Source: Agaricicola taiwanensis (GTDB lineage Bacteria > Pseudomonadota > Alphaproteobacteria > Rhizobiales > Methylopilaceae). From it: DNA of 64,000 bases. Positions 1 through 9,441 of this stretch are shown here, piece after piece. Location: the NCBI RefSeq assembly GCF_014635245.1, contig NZ_BMCP01000002.1:930001-994000 (forward strand). Direction: 5' to 3'. Each line of letters opens with the position of its first letter. Positions within the stretch are counted from its first letter, which is position 1. The notes beneath the pieces are model-generated. The model had not been told where the DNA came from, searched no databases, and saw nothing but the letters and a program-made list of their open reading frames with translations. Both the position numbers and the translations under genes were made by a program.

Positions 1-1
1 G

Positions 2-745
2 CTCGGATCCGCGCATGTCGCGAAGTCGAACCCTGACGGCTATACCATCATGTTCGTCTCCTCGACCTATGCAACGAATGCCGCGACGCAAAGCGGACTG
101 CCCTTCGACGCCGAGAAAGACCTGCGGCCGGTGGCCCTGGCCGCAGCCAGTCAGTTTGTTCTCGTCGCCGGGCCATCTGTCAAAGCGAAAGATTTCAAGG
201 AATTCCTTGAAGAAGCGAAGTCGCGCGAGTTGTTCTATGCGTCGACAGGTGTTGGCAGTTCAACCCAGTTCGCGGCCGAACTGTTCAACGATCGCGCCGG
301 ACTTAAGATGACGCCCGTGCACTACAAGGGAGGAACTGAAGCCCTCGTCGACCTGATAGGCGGCAGAGCGAACGTTTATTTCGGTACCGTCACGCAGGTT
401 CTGCCATACATCTCAGCCGGACAGGTAAGGCCGCTTGCTATTACAAGCAAGACCAGAAACGAGGCTTTGCCTGATGTGCCCACGGTCGGTGAAATGGGCA
501 TTACCGGGGCGGAAACAAATATCTGGTGGGGCGTTTTTGTCCCATCCAAGACGCCAGAAGACGCTGTCGTGAAGTTGAACGCCGAAATCAACAAATTCCT
601 TTCCACCGATGAATCGAAAGCCTTCCTGGCAAAGCTTGGGGCCGAGTTTATTCCGGGAGGAGCGGACGATTTTCAAACCCGTGTGCATACGGAGTTGAAC
701 ACTTGGCGCAAGCTTGCCAAAGAGCGCGGGATCACAGCGAAATAG
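2..745 (+). CDS. Bug/TctC-family periplasmic solute-binding protein, 5' end outside window
   Basis: C-terminal 247 residues of a tripartite tricarboxylate transporter (TTT) receptor. The frame is open to the left edge, so the signal peptide and first domain start are missing. Family marks are NPDGYTI near the visible start, VHYKGGTEALVDLIGG, the LPDVPTVGEMG segment and a C-terminal helix ending in WRKLAKERGI. These proteins bind small carboxylates or other organic acids in the periplasm. No TctA/TctB membrane partner is visible on this side. It resembles the full-length protein at 61593-62546 in length and motif order. Ligand cannot be predicted. Confidence 0.9.
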   Translation, partial: LGSAHVAKSNPDGYTIMFVSSTYATNAATQSGLPFDAEKDLRPVALAAASQFVLVAGPSVKAKDFKEFLEEAKSRELFYASTGVGSSTQFAAELFNDRAGLKMTPVHYKGGTEALVDLIGGRANVYFGTVTQVLPYISAGQVRPLAITSKTRNEALPDVPTVGEMGITGAETNIWWGVFVPSKTPEDAVVKLNAEINKFLSTDESKAFLAKLGAEFIPGGADDFQTRVHTELNTWRKLAKERGITAK

Positions 746-785
746 CTCCAATCGGGGGAGCACGACTGGCACCAGACGAAAGATC

Positions 786-815
786 AGGCTTGCGGTCCCC
801 AAGGACCGCAAGCCT
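786..815. terminator. Perfect 13-bp hairpin between convergent genes
   Basis: A 13-bp perfect inverted repeat (AGGCTTGCGGTCC with its complement) around a CCAA loop lies between the stops of the binding-protein gene and the acyl-CoA dehydrogenase gene. There is no U-run on either side, so it would be a hairpin-only bidirectional terminator or 3'-end stabiliser. Confidence 0.55.
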
Positions 816-910
816 CCAGAGCCACCAAGGAAGTCTGAGCAGCGAGAGATCGTCTGTTCTCCCGTCAGACGTGCTTTAGCCGGCTGACACTGCCTGCAGA
901 GCTGCAGGGC

Positions 911-2074
911 TCAGTAAGTCTCCAGGCTCATGATACCATCTGTTGCGTCGTTCTTGACGATGGTTCGGCCGATCAGGTCACGGAGCGTTTCCGAGGCGCC
1001 GCCACCGATCGAGCCGTAACGCGCTCCGCGATAGAGTCGGGACACGAGATATTCGTCGGTGAAGCCTACCCCGCCGTGAAGCTGCAGGGCCTCGCTGGTG
1101 ACCCGGATCGACATCTCATTGTTGAAGACCTTGGCGACCGCGGCGAAGAAGGGATCGGGAAAGGGATTAGCGGTGGCGCAGGCCCGGTAGAGCAGTCCAC
1201 GCCCGGCTTCGATGTCCTTCAGCATATCGGCGAGCTTCCAGCGCACGCCCTGATGGTCACCAATCAGCTTTCCGAGCACCTTCCGCTGCTTGACATAGGC
1301 CACCGCCTCATCGAAGGCGCCTTCGGCCAGCCCGAGCGAAATGCTGGGGTTGAGGCAGCGCTGAGTGTTGAAGGCCGTGAGCAGTTTCTTGAAGCCGTCC
1401 TCCCGGATAACGAGGTTCTCCAGCGGCAGTTCGCAGTCACGGAACTGAATCTCGTGGAGATTTTCGCCTCCCATGGTGTGGAAGGTGCCGGTGACGGCAA
1501 AGCCGGGCGTGTCACGTCCCAGGAGGACACAGCCGATGCCCTCGCGCCCCGGCTGACCGTTCACGCGCGTGAAGACCACGAACATCTCGGCTTCAGGGGC
1601 ACGGCTGATCAAGGTCTTGGTGCCGTTGAGGACGATGCGGTCGCCCTTTATGACGGTGTTCGTCTTATATTCCTTCACGTCGGTGCCGGCATCCGGCTCG
1701 GTCATGCAGACCGCCAGCATGCATTCGCCCGACACCACCCTTGGCAGGATGTGATCCTTGATCTCCTTCGGCGCATAGGTCGAGATCACCCGGACCTGAA
1801 CGCCCGTTTCTCCCATGAGCGCCATGGCGGTGACGTAGTCGACCTTGGCGATTTCCTCCAGGACGAGAGCGGTGTCGAGAACCGACAAGCCGAGACCGCC
1901 ATATTCCTCCGGCACAGCCATGCCCATAACGCCGATTTCGGCAAGCTTGCGCATGTTCTCCCACGGGAATGTGCCGTCCAGCCACTTGTGAGCGGAATGG
2001 CGGAACTCGCCCTGTGCCAATTCCCGGACCGTGCCCACCATGGCCCGCTGGTCGCTGCTGATCGAGAAATCCAT
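911..2074 (-). CDS. Acyl-CoA dehydrogenase family flavoprotein
   Basis: 387-residue FAD enzyme of the acyl-CoA dehydrogenase family, expected to oxidise the alpha-beta bond of an acyl-CoA and pass electrons to ETF. Start chosen at ATG 2074, preceded by GGAAGGA at good spacing; a longer open frame to 2314 carries no family sequence. Seen: CMTEPDAGTD (FAD/substrate segment), LHGGVGFTDEY near the C-terminus. Odd: where MCAD-type enzymes have the catalytic Glu of IYEGTS the protein reads SIGGGAS, and where IVD-type enzymes have the helix-G Glu (DLER) it reads NTQR, so both usual catalytic bases seem absent. Transcribed divergently from a LysR regulator that probably controls it. Substrate unknown. 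Confidence 0.9.
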   Translation of the reverse strand: MDFSISSDQRAMVGTVRELAQGEFRHSAHKWLDGTFPWENMRKLAEIGVMGMAVPEEYGGLGLSVLDTALVLEEIAKVDYVTAMALMGETGVQVRVISTYAPKEIKDHILPRVVSGECMLAVCMTEPDAGTDVKEYKTNTVIKGDRIVLNGTKTLISRAPEAEMFVVFTRVNGQPGREGIGCVLLGRDTPGFAVTGTFHTMGGENLHEIQFRDCELPLENLVIREDGFKKLLTAFNTQRCLNPSISLGLAEGAFDEAVAYVKQRKVLGKLIGDHQGVRWKLADMLKDIEAGRGLLYRACATANPFPDPFFAAVAKVFNNEMSIRVTSEALQLHGGVGFTDEYLVSRLYRGARYGSIGGGASETLRDLIGRTIVKNDATDGIMSLETY

Positions 2075-2206
2075 CTGCCATTCCTTCCTTGTTCCAGGTG
2101 CTGAGCCAGCCTCGGCTTCGCTCCAGTCACCCGCGTGACGTCCCTTATGATCCGCCGCCGATACCACCCGTTGCAAATGAGTTTTATGCTGGAGATCGGA
2201 AACAAA

Positions 2207-2221
2207 ATTTTCTAATGGTAT
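2207..2221. promoter_or_regulatory. Candidate LysR-type box in the divergent promoter region
   Basis: The 271-bp gap between the dehydrogenase and the LysR gene contains an AT-N11-AT motif that includes CTAAT, the core known for GcvA-type regulators. AAATTTTC occurs twice 50 bp apart (2205 and 2255) in otherwise GC-rich DNA. The assignment is by pattern only. Confidence 0.3.
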
Positions 2222-2345
2222 TGGGCCATGGTGCTCTGCTTTGAGTGAGCCGTGAAATTTTCCTTGCTCCGATGGTTTAAGGATGCTGGCGTCAACCTCT
2301 TGCCTGAGGTGCATTCTTGTCGGTCAACAGCGGCGATAGAAATTC

Positions 2346-3242
2346 ATGATGGTACCCTTCGGCCGCTTGCCGCCTCTCAACGCCCTGCGCGCGTTCGAAG
2401 CGGTTGCGCGCCACGGCAGCGTGACCAAGGCGGCGGAGGAGCTTTGCGTCACGCAAAGCGCCGTAAGCCGTCACATTCGAACACTGGAGGAGCGGCTGGG
2501 CTTTCCGCTGTTCCAACGCACCGGCCAGGGGCTGGAGATCAGCCCCAGCAGCCAGACCTTTGCTGCGGTCCTCAACGAGACATTCGTGCGCATGGCACAG
2601 GCGGCGGACGCGCTGGTGACGACCCAGGCCCATTCCATCCTCACCATTCGGGCCTACACCACCTTCCTCACCCGATGGCTGATCCCTGCCCTGCCCGACT
2701 TCCACAGGAAGTTCCCGCACATCGAGGTCAGACTCGTCGCCTCCAGCGAACCCGTCAACTTTGAGCGCGACGCCGCCGATGTCGGCATCCGCTATGGCAG
2801 CGGCCGCTGGCGCAACTGGCGCAGCGATCCCCTCTTCTTCGACGACCTCCGGCCCATCGGCTCGCCAGATTATGTGGAGCAATTGCGGGGGCGTTGTCTT
2901 GCCGAAGCGCTGCCCCAATGCACGCTCCTCCATCACAACCGCCGCCCGAACGACTGGGCCGACTGGCTGGCGCTTGCCGGCGTCAAGGGAGTCCAGCCCA
3001 AGGAAAATCTCTTCTTTGAGGATATCGGCATCGCCTATGAGTGCGCCCGTGCCGGTCTCGGCCTTGCCATGGGGCAGCACGCCTATGTCCTTGACGATCT
3101 GAGCCTCGGCCGGCTGATCGAACCTTTCCCGGAAGCGCTGAGGCGTGAGACGGGCTACTTCCTTGTGTGCCCGGAAAGCCGGGCGGAGGTGCAGAAGATC
3201 GCGGCCTTCAGGGAATGGGTACTGGGGCGACTGCAATCATAG
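2346..3242 (+). CDS. LysR family transcriptional regulator, GcvA-like
   Basis: 298-residue LysR-type regulator. The N-terminal winged HTH (about residues 6-65) reads PPLNALRAFEAVARHGSVTK then AAEELCVTQSAVSRHIRTLE, the typical GcvA-subfamily pattern. The rest is a periplasmic-binding-like effector domain; the repeated DVGIRYGSGRW segment is also GcvA-like. Start could be the ATG at 2346 or the adjacent in-frame one at 2349. It is divergent from the acyl-CoA dehydrogenase gene, the usual arrangement for a LysR regulator and its target, so it probably regulates that gene. Effector unknown. Confidence 0.9.
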   Translation: MMVPFGRLPPLNALRAFEAVARHGSVTKAAEELCVTQSAVSRHIRTLEERLGFPLFQRTGQGLEISPSSQTFAAVLNETFVRMAQAADALVTTQAHSILTIRAYTTFLTRWLIPALPDFHRKFPHIEVRLVASSEPVNFERDAADVGIRYGSGRWRNWRSDPLFFDDLRPIGSPDYVEQLRGRCLAEALPQCTLLHHNRRPNDWADWLALAGVKGVQPKENLFFEDIGIAYECARAGLGLAMGQHAYVLDDLSLGRLIEPFPEALRRETGYFLVCPESRAEVQKIAAFREWVLGRLQS

Positions 3243-3304
3243 TGATCTGCCCCGGCACTCTTCGCGAGCGGCTCTGCACTCACGAGCTGCGGCTCACCGA
3301 CCCG

Positions 3305-5110
3305 TTAGATCATCACCGCGTGGCCGTGTGAGACCTCGTGATACTGGCGCACCGGGGGGACATAGTCCGGCGCACGCACAGGGCTTCTGATCTCCTCGTC
3401 AGAGACCGGCCGCTTCTGCAGACGCCGTGCCGGATCGGCGATCGGCACCGCCGCCAGCAACCGCTTGGTGTAGGGATGCTGCGGGTTTCCGAAAATGGCC
3501 TCCCGCGGGCCGATCTCGACGATCTGGCCGAGATACATGACCGCGACCCGGTGGCTGACGCGTTCCACCACCGCCATGTCGTGGGAGATGAAGAGATAGG
3601 AGAGCCCCATGCGCGCCTGAAGGTCGAGCATCAGGTTGACCACCTGCGCCTTCACGGAAACATCGAGCGCCGACACCGCCTCGTCGGCCACGATCAGCCG
3701 GGGTTCGACCGCCAGGGCCCGGGCGATGCAGATGCGCTGGCGCTGGCCGCCCGAGAACTCATGCGGATAGCGGCTGGCCATGTCGGGGGACAGGCCGACA
3801 TGCTCCAGCAGCGTGGCGATCTTGTCGCGGGCTTCCGCACGGCTGGCGATGCCGTTGACCAGAAGCGGTTCGGCCACAGCAGTGCCGATGTCCATGCGCG
3901 GGTTGAGCGAGGCGAAGGGGTCCTGGAAAATCATCTGCATGCGCTAGCGCTGCTCCTGCAGCTCCTTGCGCCCAAGCTTCGTGACGTCGATGCCGTCGAG
4001 CATGACTGAGCCTGCGTCGGGCTCCAAGAGCCGCATCACCGAGCGGCCGGTGGTGGACTTGCCGCAGCCGGACTCGCCCACCAGCGCCAGCGTCTCGCCT
4101 GCCTTCAGGCTGAAGGAGACGTTCTCGACCGCATGAACCCGGCCTTTCACGGAACTGAGGATGCCGCTGCGTATATCGAAGCGCGTCGTCAGGCCGGAGA
4201 CCTCCAGCACCGGGCGCTCGGCGGCGCGCACGGTGTCGGGAACCTCGTGCGGGACATCGCAGGCGCCGGTGGCGCGGTCCACCACCGGAAAGCGCATGGG
4301 CCGCCTGTGGCCATCCATGGAGCCCAGCCGCGGCACCGCTGCCAGCAGCGCCTTGGTGTAGGGCTTCTGCGGCGCCAGGAAAATCGCCTCCGTCGGGCCC
4401 TGTTCTACCTGCTCGCCGTCGTACATCACCACCGTGCGGTCGGCGACTTCGGCCACCACGCCCATGTCGTGGGTGATGAAGAGGACCGACATGCCCTCCT
4501 CGTCCTGCAGCGTCTTGATGAGCTCGAGGATCTGCGCCTGGATTGTCACGTCGAGCGCGGTGGTGGGCTCGTCGGCGATGAGGAGCTTCGGCTTGCAGGC
4601 CAGCGCCATGGCAATCATCACGCGCTGCCGCATGCCGCCGGAGAAGCGGTGCGGATGCTCATGCAGACGCGACCGTGCCGCCGGGATGCGGACCTTGTCC
4701 AGAAGCCGCAGGGTTTCCGCCTCGGCCGCGGCGCGCGACAGGCCGCGGTGCAGGACCAGGGCCTCGGCGATCTGGAAACCGACCGTCAGCACCGGATTGA
4801 GCGAGGTCATGGGCTCCTGGAAGATCATGGCGATCTCATTACCGCGTACCCGCCGCATCTCAGGCTCGGACAGCGTCAGGAGTTCGCGCCCGTTGAGCTG
4901 GATGGATCCATCGATCCGGCTCGCACCCGGCGGGTTCAGCCGCATGATGGAGAGAGCCGTCACGCTTTTGCCCGAGCCTGATTCACCCACGACGGCGACG
5001 GTTTCCTTCGGCGCGATGTCGAAGGAGATGTCGCGCACCACCGTGCGCCAGCGGCCCTCGGCCTTGAAGGAGGCGGTGAGATTGGAGACGGAGAGGATCG
5101 GAGCAGTCAT
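3305..5110 (-). pseudogene. Fused double ATPase of an Opp/Dpp-type ABC importer, interrupted by an in-frame TAG
   Basis: Two-NBD ATPase (GsiA/DppDF fusion type) that would energise the permeases encoded just upstream. ATG 5110 overlaps the permease stop (TAATG). NBD1 is complete: Walker A GESGSGKS (42-49), signature FSGGMRQR (157-164), Walker B LLIADEP. NBD2 starts normally with Walker A GESGCGKS (345-352), then codon 389 is TAG (3944-3946); reading continues in the same frame with [16 protein letters not shown], signature FSGGQRQR, Walker B and H-loop to 3305. A one-base change from CAG (Gln) explains it. NBD2 is therefore split between two products: the first part of 388 residues and a possible 211-residue restart at ATG 3940 lacking Walker A. 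It is a real mutation, a sequencing error or readthrough. Confidence 0.85.
3944..3946 (-). other. Premature in-frame TAG in the ABC ATPase gene
   Basis: The flanking codons encode ELQEQR before and RMQMIFQDP after the TAG, with the frame unchanged. The sequence context in this family is usually R-Q/R-R-M-Q-M-I-F-Q, so the ancestral codon was probably CAG. Confidence 0.85.
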
Positions 5111-5970
5111 TAGCGCGTCCTCGGGTCGGAAGCATCGCGGAGCGCGTCGCCCAGGAGGTTGAGCGCCAGCACGGTGAGGAGGATGGCGAGGCTTGGGAAG
5201 ACGGCGAGCCACCAGGCGTCGAGGATGTTTTCGAAGCCCTCACGGATCATACCGCCCCAGGTCGGCGCGGGAGGCGGCACGCCGAGCCCGATGAAGCTCA
5301 AGGAGGCCTCGGTGCGGATGGCGGAGGCAAGCCACAGCGAACTCATGACCACCACGTCGGAGAGCATGTTGGGCAGGATGTGGCGCGACATGATGCGGAA
5401 GGGTCCGCAGCCATAGGAACGGCTCGCCTCGACGAAATCGCGCTGGCGCAGCGTAATGGTGGGCGCGCGGGCGACACGGGCGAACGGCGCGATCTCGGTC
5501 ACCGCGATGGCGATGATGAGGTTTTCAAGGCTCGCGCCCAGCATGGCCGCAATCATCAGGCCGAGCAGCAGCGTGGGAAAGGCGAGCAGAACATCAAGCA
5601 CGCCCATGACGATCTGGTCGAACAACCCGCCGATATAGCCGGAGATGACGCCGATAGTAGTGCCGACAAGCATGGCGATGAGGATGGCCAAGAAGCCGAC
5701 GAAGAGCGAAATCCGCGCGCCGTAGATCAGTCGCGAGAGGACGTCGCGGCCATAGGAGTCCGTGCCCAGCCAATAGTCGGCCGAGGGCGGCTGCAGCCGG
5801 GCGACGATGTCCTGCTCCAACGGATCGCGCGGGGCGAGCCATGGCGCGAAGATCGCCATGAGGATGATGAGGGACAAGAGGACCAGTCCGACCCAGGCGA
5901 GCTTGTTCTGTGAGAACGCGAGCCAGAGTCCGCCCGGCCGCATATCCACTGTGGTGACGGCGGCGCTCAT
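5110..5970 (-). CDS. ABC transporter permease, DppC/OppC type
   Basis: 286-residue inner-membrane permease. The N-terminal cytoplasmic stretch is followed by a first TM helix (about 24-46), an OppC-N-like periplasmic segment ending WLGTDSYGRDVLSRLIYGAR, then five further helices. The coupling (EAA) loop is at 181-201, EASRSYGCGPFRIMSRHILP. It overlaps the previous permease gene by 4 nt (ATGA) and its stop overlaps the ATPase start (TAATG), so the three are translationally coupled. Imports a peptide-like or opine-like compound with the DppB-type partner and, presumably, the binding protein at 13207-14754. Confidence 0.92.
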   Translation of the reverse strand: MSAAVTTVDMRPGGLWLAFSQNKLAWVGLVLLSLIILMAIFAPWLAPRDPLEQDIVARLQPPSADYWLGTDSYGRDVLSRLIYGARISLFVGFLAILIAMLVGTTIGVISGYIGGLFDQIVMGVLDVLLAFPTLLLGLMIAAMLGASLENLIIAIAVTEIAPFARVARAPTITLRQRDFVEASRSYGCGPFRIMSRHILPNMLSDVVVMSSLWLASAIRTEASLSFIGLGVPPPAPTWGGMIREGFENILDAWWLAVFPSLAILLTVLALNLLGDALRDASDPRTR

Positions 5971-6914
5971 GAGTATTTTACCCTTGGATCGACAAGGCCA
6001 TAAGTCATGTCGGTCAGCGTGTTCACGATGATCACGCAGACGGCGAAGATGATCATCAGGCCCTGCAGCAGCGTGTAGTCGCGGGCGTTCAGAGCGCCGA
6101 GGATGAGCTTGCCGAGCCCGGGTCGGTTGAAGATGATCTCGGTCAGCACCGAATTGCCGATCAGCGTGCCGAAGTAGAGGCCGACCACGGTGATGATGGG
6201 AATGAGGCTGTTACGCAGCGCGTGGGTCATGACGAGCTGCCGCGGCGCCACGCCCTTGGCCCGCGCGGTGCGGATGTAATCTTCCGTCAGAACGCCGAGC
6301 ATGGCCGCGCGCGTCACCCGCATGACGTAAGCGGTCATGATGATGCCGAGGTTGAGGGCCGGCAGCGCCAGCGCCTGCATCCGGGCGGCAAAGCCGCCGT
6401 TCCCGCCGCTGACCGTGCCGAGCACGGGAAACCAGCCGAGATGGATGGCAAAGACGATCAGCATAAGGATGCCTGAGACGAAGGCGGGAAAGGACAGCCC
6501 AACCAGCGAAACCACGCGGGAGACATAGTCGACCCAACCGTTGCGGCTGAGCGCGGCGGCGATGCCCAGCGGCAGGCCGAAGGCGATGCCGATGATGATG
6601 GCCGCCACCGTCAGCTCGATGGTGAAGGGCAGGACCAGCAGCACCTCCTGGATGACGCTGCGTCCGCTGCTGAGCGACTGGCCGAAGTCACCGGTCAGCA
6701 CATCGCCGAGAAAGGAGAAATATTGGATGTGCAGCGGCTGATCGAGGCCGAGCCGCTCCCGCAGGGCGGCCAGCGATTCCGCGCTCGCCTGATCGCCCAG
6801 AATGACGGAAGCGGCATCTCCGGGCACCAGCCGTACCAGGACGAAGATCGCCGTCAACATGACGAACAACGTCGGTATGGCCAGCAAGAGACGCCTGACG
6901 AAAAAGCCCATCAT
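5967..6914 (-). CDS. ABC transporter permease, DppB/OppB type
   Basis: 315-residue inner-membrane permease with the classic N-terminus MMGFFVRRLLLAIPTLFVML, a first TM helix, the RLVPGDAA segment and RERLGLDQPLHIQYF motif of DppB proteins, then five TM helices and a coupling loop near TARAKGVAPRQLVMTHALRN. It overlaps the DAO-family oxidase gene by 4 nt upstream and the DppC-type gene by 4 nt downstream. The gene order oxidase-permease-permease-ATPase means uptake and oxidation of the substrate are expressed together. Confidence 0.92.
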   Translation of the reverse strand: MMGFFVRRLLLAIPTLFVMLTAIFVLVRLVPGDAASVILGDQASAESLAALRERLGLDQPLHIQYFSFLGDVLTGDFGQSLSSGRSVIQEVLLVLPFTIELTVAAIIIGIAFGLPLGIAAALSRNGWVDYVSRVVSLVGLSFPAFVSGILMLIVFAIHLGWFPVLGTVSGGNGGFAARMQALALPALNLGIIMTAYVMRVTRAAMLGVLTEDYIRTARAKGVAPRQLVMTHALRNSLIPIITVVGLYFGTLIGNSVLTEIIFNRPGLGKLILGALNARDYTLLQGLMIIFAVCVIIVNTLTDMTYGLVDPRVKYS

Positions 6915-8041
6915 GCTGCTGCCCTCCCCTGCATGAGGCGTTCGGGCGCAAAGGCCCCGATCGCACGGCTCGTCCGGCCCTCTGTGACAAGGTCGGCGAC
7001 TATTGCGCCAACCACCGGGACGAGCTGAAATCCATGTCCGGAATAGCCGAACGTGTGAAACAGGCCGGCCGCATTGGGCGAGACACCAATGACCGGCAGA
7101 TGATCGCGCGTCTGTGCCTCGATGCCGGTCCAGCAGCGGGCGATGCGCGCACCTCGCACGACGGGAAAGAGATCGCTTGCAGCCTTTGCCCCCTTGGCCA
7201 GCACACTGAAGTGAACCGAGCTGCGCGCCCGGTCGAGCTGGGCCGAGCCCTGCAGGCCGCCGCCGATCACCAGCGTGCCCTGATCCGACTGCTTGAACGA
7301 GAGAGCGCGGCCGACCACGCTAACGACGGGCTTCAGCAGCGGCGCCACCCGTTCGGTAGCGATCATCATGGAGGCCCGCAGGCCAAGCTCGATCTCGTCG
7401 CCGAACAACGCGGCGACACGCGCCGCCCAGGCGCCGGCGGCATTGACGACGGCGGATGCCGTGAAGCGGCGGGACCCGCAGGAGAGGTGCCAGTCGCCGT
7501 CCCGGCGTTCGGCCGAGGTGACGCCACACCCCTCGGCGATGGTCACCCCCTCGCGTTCGCAGGCGCGGCGGAAGGCGGCGATGGTGCGATGGGGATCGGC
7601 CGCGCCGTCCTGCCGTGAGATCAGCGCGCCCAGGCAGTGCGGGCTCAGGGCGGGCACGAGGCGCCGCAGCTCGGCAGCATCGATCATCTCCTCATGGGTA
7701 TACCCCAGGGCCCGCACCCGTGCCTCGCGCTGCAGCAGCGCCGGCATATGCTCCTCCCGCTCGGCGACGCGCATCTGGCCGTGAGCCTTGAAGCCGCAGT
7801 CATCGCCGACGATGGACGCCATCCGGTGCCACATCTCCATGGCCTCCAGCGAGATGGGGATTTCGGCGATGTCCCGGTTCAGCGTGCGCACACCGGCCGC
7901 CGTGGCGCCTGAGGCATGACGCCCGGTCCAGTGCCGCTCGATCACCACGGTGCGCGACCCGGCGCGCGCCAGATGCAGCGCCGCCGAGAGGCCGTGGAGG
8001 CCGCCGCCGATGACCGCGACATCAAAGCCCTCCCTGTTCAT
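6911..8041 (-). CDS. FAD-dependent oxidoreductase, DAO family
   Basis: 376-residue flavoprotein of the glycine/D-amino-acid oxidase (DAO) fold. The FAD-binding Rossmann motif GGGLHG is at 12-17, followed by VVIERHWTGRHASGATAAG, and the C-terminal dinucleotide-site segment is HTFGYSGHGFQLVPVVG. This family oxidises secondary or primary amines such as sarcosine, N-substituted amino acids and D-amino acids. It sits between the opine-oxidase-like trio and the ABC permeases with 4-nt overlaps on both sides. It differs clearly from the DAO-family protein at 9715-10833 and may act on a second step or another stereoisomer. Substrate unknown. Confidence 0.88.
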   Translation of the reverse strand: MNREGFDVAVIGGGLHGLSAALHLARAGSRTVVIERHWTGRHASGATAAGVRTLNRDIAEIPISLEAMEMWHRMASIVGDDCGFKAHGQMRVAEREEHMPALLQREARVRALGYTHEEMIDAAELRRLVPALSPHCLGALISRQDGAADPHRTIAAFRRACEREGVTIAEGCGVTSAERRDGDWHLSCGSRRFTASAVVNAAGAWAARVAALFGDEIELGLRASMMIATERVAPLLKPVVSVVGRALSFKQSDQGTLVIGGGLQGSAQLDRARSSVHFSVLAKGAKAASDLFPVVRGARIARCWTGIEAQTRDHLPVIGVSPNAAGLFHTFGYSGHGFQLVPVVGAIVADLVTEGRTSRAIGAFAPERLMQGRAAA

Positions 8042-9441
8042 GCGGCTGTCTCCTGTTCATCGAGACTCGCAAGCTCTCCCAGTGTCACCGGCTTGAGCGG
8101 CGGCCGGATACGATAGAAGCCGACGTCTTCCACCGACCGGTTCTGCGCGGCGGCCAGGATATGGGCCACGGTGTAGCCGCACTGCCGTCCCTGGCAGGGG
8201 CCCATGCCTGCGCGGGTGAAAGCCTTGATCTGATTGGGGCCCGGCTGGCCCTGAACCGCGCGGCTGCGCAACTCGCCCGCCGTGACCTCCTCGCAGCGGC
8301 ACACCAGCGTCTCATCGGCCGGCGCAAAGACCTGGGGTCGCGGCGCATAGAGCGTATCGAGAAGCGGGCGCAAGGCAAGAGCGCGGGAGAGCGCGGCGCG
8401 TTCCTTCCGCGCCGCCGCATCGGCCGCAGCCTCGCCCAGCTTCTGCATCCGTGCGGCAAGGCGCAGCGCGGCGAGGCGCCCGCGCGGTTCACAGGCCTCC
8501 ATACCGCCGATGCCTGCGCCATCGCCCACGATGAAGACATTGGCCTGGGAGGCCTCGCCCCATTCGTCCAGCACCGGCACATAGCAGTGCTGTCCCTCAT
8601 GCCAGCGGATATCGCAGCCGAGTGCGAGCGGCGCGTGAATGTTGGGCACGATGCCCTCGTGCACCAGCAGCACCTCAGCCGGAACGCTGTCGCCGCGGCC
8701 GTTGGCGGTGCGATAGCTGAGGCGCTGCAGCCGGCCCTCGCCTTCGGCGCGCAGCTCCGTCACCTGCCGGATGATGGGAAAGCCTTGACGCTGCAGCGCC
8801 CTCGACCAGCTGAGGCCCTTCACGAGATCGCCCAACCGCCGCAGTCCCCCAGGCAGATGGCGCAGCGCTGCGCCCATGCGGCCGCGGGGCGTTGTGTCGA
8901 GGAAGCCAGCAATGCTGCCGCCAGCGGCCAGAAGCTGCGTCATATAGAGGAGCGGCAGCGGCCCGCAGCCGGCGATCCAGACTGGCTTTTCCGGCACCTG
9001 ATCCGCCGTTTTCAGCAGAATCTGCGCCGCGCCCGCCGTCAGGACGCCCGGAAGCGTCCAGCCTGGAAAGGGCACCGGCCGTTCCTGCGCGCCGGTGGCA
9101 AGGATCACCGCCGTCGCGGTGAAGACGCGCGCCTCACCGTCACGCGTGACGAAGGCGCGGAAGCCAGGTTCGATCTGCCAGAGCTGGCTCTGCGGCTCGT
9201 AAAGGGCACCGCAGACGCGGAAGGCGGCGGCTCGACTGACGCCTTCGCCGTAGGCATCGCCCAGGCGGGCAAGGCGGGGCGAGGCGGCAACGGCCTCGAT
9301 CCCCCGCCAAATCTGTCCGCCGGGCGCCACCTGGTCGTCAATAACGCGCACGCTGAGGCCGAGACCCGCGGCACTGACGGCAGCGGCCATGCCGGCAGGA
9401 CCGGCACCGACGATGAGGACATCGCTGTGACCGCCGTTCAT
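8038..9441 (-). CDS. FAD/NAD(P)-binding subunit of an opine/hydroxyproline-type dehydrogenase (OoxA/NoxA/HcnB/LhpE-like)
   Basis: 467 residues: N-terminal pyridine nucleotide-disulfide oxidoreductase fold with GAGPAG (12-17) and GGQIWRG, a second nucleotide site near VWIAGCGPLPLLYM, and a C-terminal BFD-like [2Fe-2S] domain with Cys381, Cys383, Cys416 and Cys421 (VCRCEE and GPCQGRQC). This is the alpha-subunit architecture of octopine/nopaline oxidase, hydrogen cyanide synthase HcnB and the D-hydroxyproline dehydrogenase complex. It overlaps the small ferredoxin-like subunit gene and the next oxidase gene by 4 nt each. It probably relays electrons from the DAO-type subunit to an acceptor at the inner membrane. 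Confidence 0.9.
   Translation of the reverse strand: MNGGHSDVLIVGAGPAGMAAAVSAAGLGLSVRVIDDQVAPGGQIWRGIEAVAASPRLARLGDAYGEGVSRAAAFRVCGALYEPQSQLWQIEPGFRAFVTRDGEARVFTATAVILATGAQERPVPFPGWTLPGVLTAGAAQILLKTADQVPEKPVWIAGCGPLPLLYMTQLLAAGGSIAGFLDTTPRGRMGAALRHLPGGLRRLGDLVKGLSWSRALQRQGFPIIRQVTELRAEGEGRLQRLSYRTANGRGDSVPAEVLLVHEGIVPNIHAPLALGCDIRWHEGQHCYVPVLDEWGEASQANVFIVGDGAGIGGMEACEPRGRLAALRLAARMQKLGEAAADAAARKERAALSRALALRPLLDTLYAPRPQVFAPADETLVCRCEEVTAGELRSRAVQGQPGPNQIKAFTRAGMGPCQGRQCGYTVAHILAAAQNRSVEDVGFYRIRPPLKPVTLGELASLDEQETAA

Noticed and set aside
1076..2104. 342-codon plus-strand open frame over the acyl-CoA dehydrogenase gene
   Set aside because: Antisense shadow with no recognisable domain.
3944..3946. 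TAG as a pyrrolysine or other recoded codon
   Set aside because: No pyl genes or recoding element visible, and the family expects Gln at this position.
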